This document shows, one piece after another, positions 1 through 7,136 of a stretch of 13,337 nucleotides of DNA. Numbering within the stretch: position 1 is the first letter of the stretch; each line of letters starts with the position of its first letter. Made by a program: the position numbers and the translations under genes. Under the pieces are notes generated by a model. It saw only the letters and a program-made list of their open reading frames with translations. It was not told where the DNA came from and searched no databases. Source of the DNA: Mayfieldus sp038329895 (GTDB lineage: Bacteria > Actinomycetota > Thermoleophilia > Solirubrobacterales > 70-9); NCBI GenBank assembly GCA_038329895.1, contig JBBQNM010000061.1, forward strand, positions 1 through 13,337, read 5' to 3'.

Positions 1-1
1 G

Positions 2-244
2 GAGACGATCGCCCGCGAGATGGCGCTGTTCAAGGTCACCGCGGCGGTCGAGAACCGGGCCGAGATCATGCAGTTCGCGGAGATCTTCCGGGCCAAGATC
101 GTCGACGTCTCGCGGCGCACGATGACGGTCGAGATCACCGGCTCGGCCGAGAAGGTCGAGGCCTTCGAGAAGATGATCCGCCCGCACGGCCTGGTCGAGA
201 TGGTGCGCACGGGCGAGATCGCGATCGCCCGCGGCGGCGACTGA
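2..244 (+). CDS. ilvN: Acetolactate synthase small (regulatory) subunit, C-terminal part (5' truncated by window)
   Basis: This is the regulatory subunit of acetohydroxyacid synthase, which makes acetolactate and acetohydroxybutyrate in branched-chain amino acid synthesis and carries valine feedback inhibition. The gene enters from the left edge in frame 2; an internal ATG at 20 is not the true start because the family pattern already runs from base 2 (ETIAREMALFKV). Visible family motifs are RELALIKV-like REMALFKV, the IFRAKIVDVS stretch, the EITGSAEKVEAFEKM helix, and the C-terminal GLVEMVRTGEIAIARG, which matches the usual end of IlvN. About 80 residues of a normal protein of roughly 160-170 are present, so the N-terminal ACT domain lies outside. 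The stop is TGA at 242-244, and menF begins 43 bases later on the same strand. ilvB would be expected just upstream. ilvC, its usual downstream neighbour, is displaced to 9808. Confidence 0.93.
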   Translation, partial: ETIAREMALFKVTAAVENRAEIMQFAEIFRAKIVDVSRRTMTVEITGSAEKVEAFEKMIRPHGLVEMVRTGEIAIARGGD

Positions 245-287
245 GCACGGTCCGCAAAGGCGGGGGAGTAACGTCGGGCAACAGCCC

Positions 288-1691
288 GTGACCGTGCTGC
301 TCGACACCGAGATGCTGCTCTCCGGCATCGCCGATGGGCTCGACGAGGTGACGGACCGCGATCGCCGCACCCTGGTCAGCGCCACCGCACCGGCACCCGG
401 CATTGACCCCAGCGCCCTCGCCTTCGAGGCGCGGCTGGCGGGCGACCGCTGGTTCTGTTGGGAGCAGCCCGACCGCGAATTTGCCCTGGCTGCGGTCGGC
501 ACCGCGCACGAGGTCGCGTCGCGCGGGCCGGATCGCTTCCAGGAGGTGGCACAGGGATGTCTGGCGATCGGGCGCGATCGCATCTCCAGCGGCCAGGACG
601 CGCTTCCGGCCGGCGCCGGCCCCGTGTGGACGGGTGGCTTCGCCTTTGCCGACAATGGTGGGGCAGACCCGAGTTGGTCCTCGTTCCCTCCGGCCCTCAT
701 GGTGTTGCCGGAGCTGTCGCTGCAGCGTGAGGGGGCCGATGTCCAGCTGACGGTCAACGCCGTCGGGGGACCTGGCGTCGACCATGACCAGGCCTTGGAG
801 CGTCTGCGTGCCCGGCTGGCGGCGGTCCGGGACGCTTCGCTTCCGATGCTCGACCCGGCCCGCATGGGTCGCACCGAGATCGACAGCGTGCGCCCGCCGA
901 GCGAGTTCGAGACATCCGTGTCAGCGGCGGTGGGCCGGATCCGGGAAGGCGAGTTGGAGAAGGTCGTCCTGGCCCGCGAAGTTCTGTTGCGAGCGCCCAC
1001 CGCCTACGACGCCGCAGCCGTTTTCGGGGCCATGCGGGAACTGTTCCCGGCCTGCTTCTGCTTCTGTTGCGGGACGCCGGAGGCGGCATTCATCGCCGCC
1101 AGCCCGGAGTTGCTCATCCGCCGCTCCGGAGCCAGCGCGTCGACTGTGGCGTTGGCCGGCTCGGCACGCCGGAGCTCGGATCCAGCGGTGGACGACCACA
1201 TCGGAGAGCGGCTGCTGCAGAGCGTCAAGGACCGTTCAGAGCACGAGATCGTCGCGCGGCGGATCGTCAGCCGCCTACGTCGCCATGCGGTCTGGGTTGA
1301 GTCGGCGCCCGAGCCGGGGCTGGTCAAGATCGCCAACATCCAACACCTCGCCACACCGATCCACGCGCAGCTCGCCGAGCCGCGATCGGCTGTTGAGCTT
1401 GCCGGCCTGCTGCATCCCACGCCGGCGGTGGGCGGCGACCCCTGGCCCGGCGCGGGCGAGCTGATCGACGAGTTGGAGGGAATGGACCGCGGCTGGTACG
1501 CCGGACCGGTCGGCTGGATGGACGCCGCCGAGGACGGTGAGTTCTGCGTCTCGGTTCGAAGCGCGTTGCTGCGCGACCGTGAAGCTCACCTCTATGCCGG
1601 CAACGGCATCGTCGCCGACTCCGAGCCCGCCGCTGAGCTGGCCGAGACCGAGTTGAAGCTCGAGGCGATGCTGCCGCTGCTTGCCGACTAG
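288..1691 (+). CDS. menF: Isochorismate synthase (menaquinone-specific)
   Basis: This enzyme converts chorismate to isochorismate, the entry step of the classical menaquinone pathway, in the cytoplasm. The 467-residue protein is of typical family length, with the chorismate-binding domain in the C-terminal half. Motifs seen: LEKVVLARE at 223-231 with the likely catalytic K225; ASPELLIRR at 271-279 with E274 as likely acid; ALAGSARR at 288-295; SEHEIV at 317-322; HPTPAVGG at 376-383; DRGWYAGPVGW at 400-410; AGNGIV at 437-442. These fit MenF/EntC/DhbC; anthranilate and aminodeoxychorismate synthases are relatives, but the men genes around it favour MenF. The start is GTG at 288; a GGGGGAG at 262-268 is about 20 bases upstream, rather far, so ATG at 312 (residue 9) is possible. 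Oddity: four Cys (256, 258, 260, 261) cluster in one probable beta strand. The TAG stop directly abuts the stop of the convergent next gene. Confidence 0.93.
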   Translation: MTVLLDTEMLLSGIADGLDEVTDRDRRTLVSATAPAPGIDPSALAFEARLAGDRWFCWEQPDREFALAAVGTAHEVASRGPDRFQEVAQGCLAIGRDRISSGQDALPAGAGPVWTGGFAFADNGGADPSWSSFPPALMVLPELSLQREGADVQLTVNAVGGPGVDHDQALERLRARLAAVRDASLPMLDPARMGRTEIDSVRPPSEFETSVSAAVGRIREGELEKVVLAREVLLRAPTAYDAAAVFGAMRELFPACFCFCCGTPEAAFIAASPELLIRRSGASASTVALAGSARRSSDPAVDDHIGERLLQSVKDRSEHEIVARRIVSRLRRHAVWVESAPEPGLVKIANIQHLATPIHAQLAEPRSAVELAGLLHPTPAVGGDPWPGAGELIDELEGMDRGWYAGPVGWMDAAEDGEFCVSVRSALLRDREAHLYAGNGIVADSEPAAELAETELKLEAMLPLLAD

Positions 1692-2276
1692 CTACCCGGC
1701 GGCAAAGCCGGTCACCAGGCAGGTCGCGCCGCTGTTGTTCAGCGCCACGAAGAAGCTCACTCCCACGCTGCCGTCATTCGAGGTAAACGCCACCTGGCCC
1801 ACGTTGTCGCCGGAAAGCAAGCCGCTGATGAACGCGGTACCCGCGGGGAGGTCGGAGATCGACCCAGAGGTCTGGTTGTTGCCCGCTATAGCGGAACCCA
1901 CCTTTGGGGCGGTCAGCCGAATTGCCGTGCAGGCGCCGGAGCCGTTCGCGGTCTCGGTCAGCGTCACGCCGTTGATCGTTGAGTTGAGGCTCTGGTCGGC
2001 GGCCAGGGCGGCGGTGAAGGGCTTCACCGTGCCGGGGACCTTGGTCAGGGTCGCCTGATTGATGTCACTGCCGTCGAGGGTTTGGTCCTGGACCTTCGCG
2101 CTGTTGACGGCGTTGTTCTTCAGCTGCTTTGTACCGACGCTTTTGAACTTGAGTTGCCGGGTCCCGACGCTGTGCCTGCCCAGCTTCAGAGCGTAGGCCG
2201 TGCCGCCAAGGGCGACGAACAGCGCGATCAGCGAGATCGCCGTCGCGGGTGACGGGCGTCGCAGTCTGCGGGGCAT
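1692..2276 (-). CDS. Exported/anchored hypothetical protein with SVGT-QLK repeats (Thermoleophilia-type)
   Basis: I do not know a function for it. The 194-residue protein starts with a basic stretch (MPRRLRRPSP), then one hydrophobic helix (about residues 11-29, ending GGTAYA), which reads as a signal peptide or anchor. Next come two near-identical units, SVGTRQLK (36-43) and SVGTKQLK (46-53), then NAVNSAKVQDQTL, a short polar repeat that may form an elongated stalk. The C-terminal part (about 84-194) is Gly, Ser, Thr and Asn rich and beta-like, with only two Cys (116 and 186) that could form a disulfide outside the cell. Proteins with this N-terminal pattern are, to my knowledge, common in Thermoleophilia genomes. 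The reading frame stays open to 2534, but ATG at 2276 is chosen because an excellent ribosome binding site lies just before it and the signal peptide starts there. It converges on menF with no spacer and is divergent from the gene at 2416. Confidence 0.85.
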   Translation of the reverse strand: MPRRLRRPSPATAISLIALFVALGGTAYALKLGRHSVGTRQLKFKSVGTKQLKNNAVNSAKVQDQTLDGSDINQATLTKVPGTVKPFTAALAADQSLNSTINGVTLTETANGSGACTAIRLTAPKVGSAIAGNNQTSGSISDLPAGTAFISGLLSGDNVGQVAFTSNDGSVGVSFFVALNNSGATCLVTGFAAG

Positions 2277-2415
2277 GCGGACCTCCTCCGGGTCGATTCG
2301 ACGCGGTTCGCCAGGCGCGTCGTGTAGGAAATCTACGTTCGCTGACCGACGCCAACCAGGGCGCTGGCCGTTTGACTGATTGTCTCGCCCGATCGGTTCG
2401 GGAGCATGTAGCGTC
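2277..2415. promoter_or_regulatory. Divergent intergenic region between two envelope-protein genes
   Basis: The roughly 139-base spacer separates divergent starts at 2276 (-) and 2416 (+), so it should hold promoters for both. On + there is a TTGACT at 2372-2377 resembling a -35 box, but no clear -10 follows at 16-18 bases. Short inverted repeats are visible: GTCGATTCGAC (2292-2302), GTAG-N5-CTAC (2324-2336) and CCCGA-N5-TCGGG (2388-2402). Any of these could be operator halves, but I cannot assign a regulator. Confidence 0.4.
2281..2290 (-). promoter_or_regulatory. Strong ribosome binding site deciding the start at 2276
   Basis: Read on the minus strand this is CGGAGGAGGT, followed by CCGC and then ATG at 2276. 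It is a close match to the anti-Shine-Dalgarno sequence at suitable spacing, and it rules out the long upstream extension of the open frame as the natural start. Confidence 0.85.
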
Positions 2416-3426
2416 ATGCGGAGGGCGTTATGCCTACTCGTCGTGGCTGCCGCGTTGATCGCGGCGGCCATCGTCCAAGCATCGGCGCCCCCGGGCCCGC
2501 GTCTGGCGTTCGTGCGCATCACCTTTCCACGCAATTCGGCCTCGTCGTCGGACCTCCTGACCTCTGGGCCGGGTGGCGGCGTTCGGCAGCTGGTGACCGG
2601 GAACTCGGTGCCGGGAGGCAGCGAGCCCGGGGGCCTCGCGTGGTCGCCCGACGGTCAGACGCTGGCGGTCGCAGAAGAGTCTGACCTCTATCTGGTTGCC
2701 GGAGATGGAACCGGCCTTCGGCGCCTCACCGATCTCGGGAATGCCATCGGGCCGGTGTTCTCTATCGACGGGAAGACGATCTTCTTCTCTCGCTACAAGG
2801 TGCGCGGGCCGGTTGTCGGCGCCTCGATCTGGGCGATCGACACCGATGGCGCCGGCCTGCGTCAGCTGACCGCCCTGCGCCGCCTGACCTTCGACAGCCC
2901 CGCCTCGACCTCGCCCGCCGGCGATGCACTCGCCTTCTCGAGGGTCAGATGTCGAACGAGAGAAGCCCCTTCATGTGGTCTCGCTGCTCGGCTGCTCTCG
3001 CTTTCCAGCGGAGCGGAGCGTCTGCTGGTAAGAAAGGCCGTGTCGCCCATCTTCTCGCCGGACGGGTCGATGATCGCCCTCATCAGCTTCCGCGACCGCA
3101 ACGGGGAGATCCAGACCCGGCCGGACGAGTCGGATCCCGCGTCTGAGCTCTACGTGCTGGACACAGCCGCTGGACGAATGCGCCGGCTCACGAGAACCAA
3201 GGACATCGCAGAGCGTGCGCCCTCGTGGGATCCCTCCGGCCAGAGGATCGCCTTCGAGCGCCAGGGGCCGCGCCCCTCGAGGCGGATAATGGAGGTCAAC
3301 GCCGACGGCTCCTGCAAGAAGCTGCTGTTCAAAAAGCAGGTTCGCAGCAATCGTCTTTCGTACGAATTCTTCGCCCCGGCCTGGCAGCCGGGGCCGGGGC
3401 GAGAAGCCGGCCGGATCGTCTGCTGA
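2416..3426 (+). CDS. Exported TolB-like beta-propeller (PD40/WD40-like) protein
   Basis: The protein has 336 residues. An N-terminal signal peptide is clear: MRRALCLL followed by a long Ala/Val/Leu/Ile stretch to about residue 24 (QASAPPG). The rest has repeated propeller blades of the TolB/PD40 type: WSPDG at 76-80, FSIDG at 115-119, TSPAGDALAFSR near 165-176, FSPDG at 213-217 and WDPSG at 271-275. Each is followed by a hydrophobic strand and then by phrases such as GTGLRRLT, GAGLRQLT and GRMRRLT. Such propellers usually act outside the membrane as binding scaffolds; no catalytic residues are evident. Cys178, Cys187, Cys299 and the terminal Cys336 could form disulfides. The frame is open from ATG 2380, but ATG 2416 is preferred since the signal peptide begins there and GGAG lies at 2401-2404. 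Its TGA abuts the menD stop with no spacer. It is not Pal-associated TolB itself: no tol/pal genes are nearby. Confidence 0.82.
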   Translation: MRRALCLLVVAAALIAAAIVQASAPPGPRLAFVRITFPRNSASSSDLLTSGPGGGVRQLVTGNSVPGGSEPGGLAWSPDGQTLAVAEESDLYLVAGDGTGLRRLTDLGNAIGPVFSIDGKTIFFSRYKVRGPVVGASIWAIDTDGAGLRQLTALRRLTFDSPASTSPAGDALAFSRVRCRTREAPSCGLAARLLSLSSGAERLLVRKAVSPIFSPDGSMIALISFRDRNGEIQTRPDESDPASELYVLDTAAGRMRRLTRTKDIAERAPSWDPSGQRIAFERQGPRPSRRIMEVNADGSCKKLLFKKQVRSNRLSYEFFAPAWQPGPGREAGRIVC

Positions 3427-5184
3427 TCAGGTGCTGGGCGTCGCGGCCAGCGCCGCTTGGGCAGCGTCGGTGATGCGGCGGTGCAGGTCGAGGTTCTGCT
3501 TGCGGTCGACCGGGACCTCGATCAGTGCGGTGCCTGATTCCAGGGCCGTTTGGAGTTCGGCGAGGTCCGCCACGAGCCGGTGGTCAAGGCCGAAGAGGTC
3601 GGCGGCCCGACGCATATCGATGCCGCGCGGGGTTCCGAGCAGTGCCTCGAATTCATCCTCGGGCATCGTCTGCTCCTGGGGCAGGAAGTGGAAGATGCCG
3701 CCGCCGTTGTTGTTGACGACCACGATTCGAACCGGCGTCTGCACGTCGCGCAGCGCCGCCAGGCCGCCGAGATCGTGCAGAAGGCCGAGGTCGCCGGTGA
3801 CGATCACGGTTGGCCGCCCCGAAGCATGGGCGGCGCCGATCCCCGAGGAGACGAGGCCGTCAATTCCGTTCGCACCCCGGTTGCACAGAAACAAGACATC
3901 CGCGTCGCCAGCGGGCAGGAATGCCTCCTGGTCGCGGATCGGCATGCTCGACGCGGTGTAGACGAGGTGGCCGTCGCCTAGCGTCGGGCCCAGCGCCGCT
4001 TGCAAGCCGGGCTCGGTGGGGTCGCCGACCTTGCTCAGCTCATGGGAGATCGCCTCGCCGGCGGTGCGCTCGGCGTCAATCCAGGCCGACGTCCAGTCCT
4101 CCGACCCGCCGCCCGACAGCCGATCGGCCAGTCCGTTGGCAAGCGCGGAGGCATCGGCCCGCACCAGTGTCTCGGCGCGGTTCGACGGTTCGTTCCAGCC
4201 GAAGCCCGGATCGACGACAAGCTGGCGGCATTCGCCGAGGCTCGCGAGCCACAGCCGCAGCGCCTTGCTGGTCGGCATGTCGCCGAAGCGAACGACAAGT
4301 TCGGGCGCCAGCGCATCGGCCTCGAGCCGGGCGATCGCGTCGTAGTGGGAGACGACGAGGCTGCGATCGTGGGGGCCTACGCGGAGCTGCGACGTCGGCT
4401 CGGCAAGGACCGGGTAGCCCGCGGCGCCGGCCAACTTGATCACCGGATCGCGCAGCCCCGCGTCGGTTTGACGCCCCGCGAGGACAAGGCCGCGCGGCGC
4501 GGCGGCGATCCGCTCGGCCAGCTCGTCGAGCAGCGTCGGCTCCGGCGCGGCGCTCGAATGGGGCACCGCGGTCAGGGGGCGGTCGCCGCGCCCCTCGAGG
4601 GCGAGCGGTGAGCTGGCCGTGACGTCGCCCTCGACCGGCACCGAGGCCAGCGGATCGCGCCAGGCCAGGTTGAGGTGCACGGGCCCGGGCCGCGGCTCGC
4701 CCCGCGCGGCGGCGTAGGCGCGACATGCAACGGAGCGGTAGTGCAGCAGTCCGTCGTCGTCGGCCTCGTGGGTGCCGACCTCGCAGAACCAGCGAGTCGA
4801 GGACCCGTAGAGCTTCAGCTGGTCGATCGTCTGCCCGGCGCCGATCCCGCGCAGCTCCGGTGGCCGGTCGGCGGTGAGAACGAGCAGTGGCACCGCCGCC
4901 TCGTCGGCCTCGGCCACCGCCGGGTGCAGGTTCGCCGCCGCTGTGCCCGAGGTGCAGAGGACGGCGACGGGCCGGCGCGTCGCCTGGGCGGCGCCGAGCG
5001 CGAAGAAGCCCGCCGATCGCTCGTCGACGATCACGCTCACATCGATCGCCGGCTGGCGCCACAGCGCTACGGCCAGCGGCGCCGAGCGGGAGCCGGGGGA
5101 GAGCACCGCTTGGCGCACGCCGCAGCGGGCCAGCTCCTCGACCAGGGCGGAGGCGAGCGCGGTGTTTCGATTCGTCACGTCCAC
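3427..5184 (-). CDS. menD: 2-succinyl-5-enolpyruvyl-6-hydroxy-3-cyclohexene-1-carboxylate synthase
   Basis: MenD is a thiamine-diphosphate and Mg dependent enzyme that adds the succinyl semialdehyde unit from 2-oxoglutarate to isochorismate. The 585-residue length is typical. N-terminal pyrimidine domain: SPGSRSAPLA at 29-38 and DERSAGFFALG at 54-64 with catalytic E55; then TSGTAAANLHPAV at 78-90 and TADRPPELRGIGAGQTIDQ at 104-122. C-terminal pyrophosphate domain: NRGANGIDG at 435-443, GDLGLLHDLGG at 464-474 and VNNNGGGIFHFLP at 490-502. The first codon is GTG at 5184; the GTG two codons later (5178, VTNRNTA) is a good alternative because homologues often begin there, and the RBS (GGGG only) does not decide. 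It is the last gene of the menB-A-C-D operon, 14 bases after menC. Its stop touches the stop of the convergent propeller gene, so transcription must end inside a gene or antisense to it. Confidence 0.96.
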   Translation of the reverse strand: MDVTNRNTALASALVEELARCGVRQAVLSPGSRSAPLAVALWRQPAIDVSVIVDERSAGFFALGAAQATRRPVAVLCTSGTAAANLHPAVAEADEAAVPLLVLTADRPPELRGIGAGQTIDQLKLYGSSTRWFCEVGTHEADDDGLLHYRSVACRAYAAARGEPRPGPVHLNLAWRDPLASVPVEGDVTASSPLALEGRGDRPLTAVPHSSAAPEPTLLDELAERIAAAPRGLVLAGRQTDAGLRDPVIKLAGAAGYPVLAEPTSQLRVGPHDRSLVVSHYDAIARLEADALAPELVVRFGDMPTSKALRLWLASLGECRQLVVDPGFGWNEPSNRAETLVRADASALANGLADRLSGGGSEDWTSAWIDAERTAGEAISHELSKVGDPTEPGLQAALGPTLGDGHLVYTASSMPIRDQEAFLPAGDADVLFLCNRGANGIDGLVSSGIGAAHASGRPTVIVTGDLGLLHDLGGLAALRDVQTPVRIVVVNNNGGGIFHFLPQEQTMPEDEFEALLGTPRGIDMRRAADLFGLDHRLVADLAELQTALESGTALIEVPVDRKQNLDLHRRITDAAQAALAATPST

Positions 5185-5198
5185 TGTGGCCCCAGACG

Positions 5199-6239
5199 TT
5201 AGAGCCGGTGCCGCTTCAGCGCCGCATCGTCGATCTCAACCCCCAGACCCGGCCCCTCCGGTATGTGCAGGAATCCCTCGTGGAGATCGCAGTGACGGGA
5301 CGCGATCGTGCCCGCAAACATGCGCTGGGTCGCGAGGCCGTGCGCGACGCCCGCGTCGCCCGACTCGCGCAGGGCCTGAGCGGTGTGCGCCGCCGCGGCG
5401 ATGCCGACAGGGCCGTCGAGTGCGCTGGAGAGGTAGACCGGGATCTCACCGGCCACCGCCAGCGCATCGCGGGGGCCACCGACCTTGGACAGCTTCACCG
5501 TAGCCAGATCGCAGGCGCCGGCGGCGATCGCCCGGCGCGCGCCCTCGGAATCGACGACGCTTTCATCGGCGGCGATCGGGACGTCGACCCTGCCGCGTAG
5601 CGCGGCGAGCTCCGCCAGCGACGAGCATGGTTGCTCCGCGAGCTCCAGGTGACCCTCGGCGTGCATGGCGTTCAGCTCGTCGACGGCATCGTTGGTTCCC
5701 CAGGCGCCGTTGGCATCCACTCGCAACATCGCGTCGCGGCCTACGGCGCGGCGCACCAGCACGACCTGGTTGATGTCGCCTGGAAGACCGACCTTGAGCT
5801 TGAAGGACCGAAACCCAGCGTTCGCCCACTCGAGCGCCCGTTGCGAGACCTGGAGCGGATCGCCACCCCCGAGGGTGGCGTTGCATTCCACCGGCTCCGC
5901 GGCGTCGGCGCCGAGCAGGCTCCACATCGGAACCCCCATCGCCTTTGCTTCGAGGTCGAGCAGCGCGGTCTCGATCGCGCAACGGGCCGGGCCGGACAGC
6001 TGGTCGCTCGGCTGCTCCGGAACCTCGGCCCAGTCGCGCAGCTCGTTGGCGACGCCGACCAGCGAGTGGTCGTCGCGGAGCGTCATGGGTACCGCCTCGC
6101 CTAACCCGACGGCCGCTTCGGAATGGACGCGAAGCAGCACCATTTCACGCTGCTTGAGCTCGCCCCGGGCGGTCACGTAGAGGTCTTTGAACGGAAGTGC
6201 GTAGGGGATGACCTCGGCGCGAGTGATGGCGGAGTCCAC
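5199..6239 (-). CDS. menC: o-Succinylbenzoate synthase (enolase superfamily)
   Basis: MenC dehydrates the cyclohexadiene carboxylate made by MenD and MenH into o-succinylbenzoate. The 346-residue protein shows the enolase-superfamily layout: an N-terminal capping domain to about residue 110, then the barrel. Active-site residues are all present: FKLKVG at 146-151 with K147 and K149, VDANGAW at 174-180 with metal ligand D175, AEQP at 201-204 with E202, ADES at 224-227 with D225, and VKLSKVGG at 248-255 with K249. SALDGPVG at 272-279 is the conserved late loop. Dipeptide epimerases and N-acylamino acid racemases share this fold and some MenC enzymes are bifunctional; the operon context makes the MenC role nearly certain. 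The start is GTG at 6239, just three bases after the menA stop, so translation is probably coupled. The local RBS (GAGCTGACC) is weak. ATP-independent, cytoplasmic. Confidence 0.93.
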   Translation of the reverse strand: MDSAITRAEVIPYALPFKDLYVTARGELKQREMVLLRVHSEAAVGLGEAVPMTLRDDHSLVGVANELRDWAEVPEQPSDQLSGPARCAIETALLDLEAKAMGVPMWSLLGADAAEPVECNATLGGGDPLQVSQRALEWANAGFRSFKLKVGLPGDINQVVLVRRAVGRDAMLRVDANGAWGTNDAVDELNAMHAEGHLELAEQPCSSLAELAALRGRVDVPIAADESVVDSEGARRAIAAGACDLATVKLSKVGGPRDALAVAGEIPVYLSSALDGPVGIAAAAHTAQALRESGDAGVAHGLATQRMFAGTIASRHCDLHEGFLHIPEGPGLGVEIDDAALKRHRL

Positions 6240-6242
6240 CGG

Positions 6243-7136
6243 TCAGCTCGCGATCAGAAGTCCCACTGAGACCAGCAGGCTGAAGATGCCGACCAGCGCC
6301 CCGGTGCCGGCCAGCGCTGCGTTCAGAGAGGGTCCGTCACTGCGCGTACGGATGATCTTGTCGAGCCGCAGGGCTAGCGGAGCCACCAGAAGCCCGAGCA
6401 GCGACGCCGCCGGCCCGTTCCAGACCAGCAGGGTCACCGGCAGCACAAGAATGGCGCCGACCAGAAACGCCTTGAAAAGGCTGCGGGTGCGCTCTCGGCC
6501 CAACCGGACGGCAAGGGTTCGCTTGCCGACCCGGGCGTCGGTCTCGATGTCGCGGATGTTGTTGACAACCAGGATCGAGCTCACAAGTAGGCCGACCGAC
6601 ACCGAGAGCCCGAACGGCAGGCCGTCCAGCCTCTCGAGCTGGACGTAGTAGGAGCCGTTGACCGCCACCAACCCGAAGAACAGGAACACGAACAACTCGC
6701 CGAGCCCCTCATAACCGTAGGGCCGCGGGCCGCCGGTATAGAGCACGCCTGCCGCGATCGACAGCAGCCCGACGACGAGGATCAGCGGCCCGGCGATCGC
6801 GGTCAGATAGGCCCCGCAGCCAATTGCGAAGGCGAAGGCGACCCAGGTGGCGACCAGCACCCGCTGGGGCGCCACCAGCCCGACGGCGGTGACCCGCACC
6901 GGGCCCAGGCGGTCGACCGAGTCGGCGCCGCGTTTGGCATCGGAGTAGTCGTTGGCGAGGTTGGTCCCGATCTGGATGAACACGCTCCCGAGCAGAGCTG
7001 CGACGAAGGCCCCAATCCGGAATCGATCGCCGCTGGTCGCGTAGACGGCGGCCGTCGTTCCGACCAGCACCGGCGCGATCGCCGCGGGCAACGTGCGCGG
7101 CCGCGCCGCCATCAGCCAGAGGCGGGCTCCGCTCAA
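6243..7136 (-). CDS. menA: 1,4-dihydroxy-2-naphthoate polyprenyltransferase
   Basis: MenA is a membrane enzyme of the UbiA family that attaches the polyprenyl tail to 1,4-dihydroxy-2-naphthoate, giving demethylmenaquinone. The 297-residue protein is mostly hydrophobic helices (roughly eight or nine). Both prenyl diphosphate/Mg motifs are present: NDYSDAKRGAD at 62-72, and NNIRDIETDARVGKRTLAVRLG-like sequence starting at N192 with D196 and D200. ARPRTLPAAIAPVLVG at 11-26 is typical of MenA. The start is taken as TTG at 7136, which overlaps the menB stop by four bases (TTGA); ATG at 7112 (residue 9) is the alternative, but residues 1-8 (SGARLWLM) look like the normal N-terminus. The menC start follows after three bases. 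The overlap points to translational coupling with menB. Confidence 0.95.
   Translation of the reverse strand: MSGARLWLMAARPRTLPAAIAPVLVGTTAAVYATSGDRFRIGAFVAALLGSVFIQIGTNLANDYSDAKRGADSVDRLGPVRVTAVGLVAPQRVLVATWVAFAFAIGCGAYLTAIAGPLILVVGLLSIAAGVLYTGGPRPYGYEGLGELFVFLFFGLVAVNGSYYVQLERLDGLPFGLSVSVGLLVSSILVVNNIRDIETDARVGKRTLAVRLGRERTRSLFKAFLVGAILVLPVTLLVWNGPAASLLGLLVAPLALRLDKIIRTRSDGPSLNAALAGTGALVGIFSLLVSVGLLIAS

Noticed and set aside
135..785. Minus-strand open frame across ilvN/menF
   Set aside because: Antisense to two well-supported genes; the product is Arg/Pro/Gly-rich with no recognisable domain.
2277..2534. Upstream extension of the exported protein at 1692-2276
   Set aside because: The strong RBS and signal peptide both point to ATG 2276; the extension overlaps the propeller gene's start on the other strand.
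4000..4611. Plus-strand open frame of about 200 codons inside menD
   Set aside because: It is a high-GC antisense shadow of a clearly real menD gene, with low-complexity Arg/Ala/Gly-rich translation.
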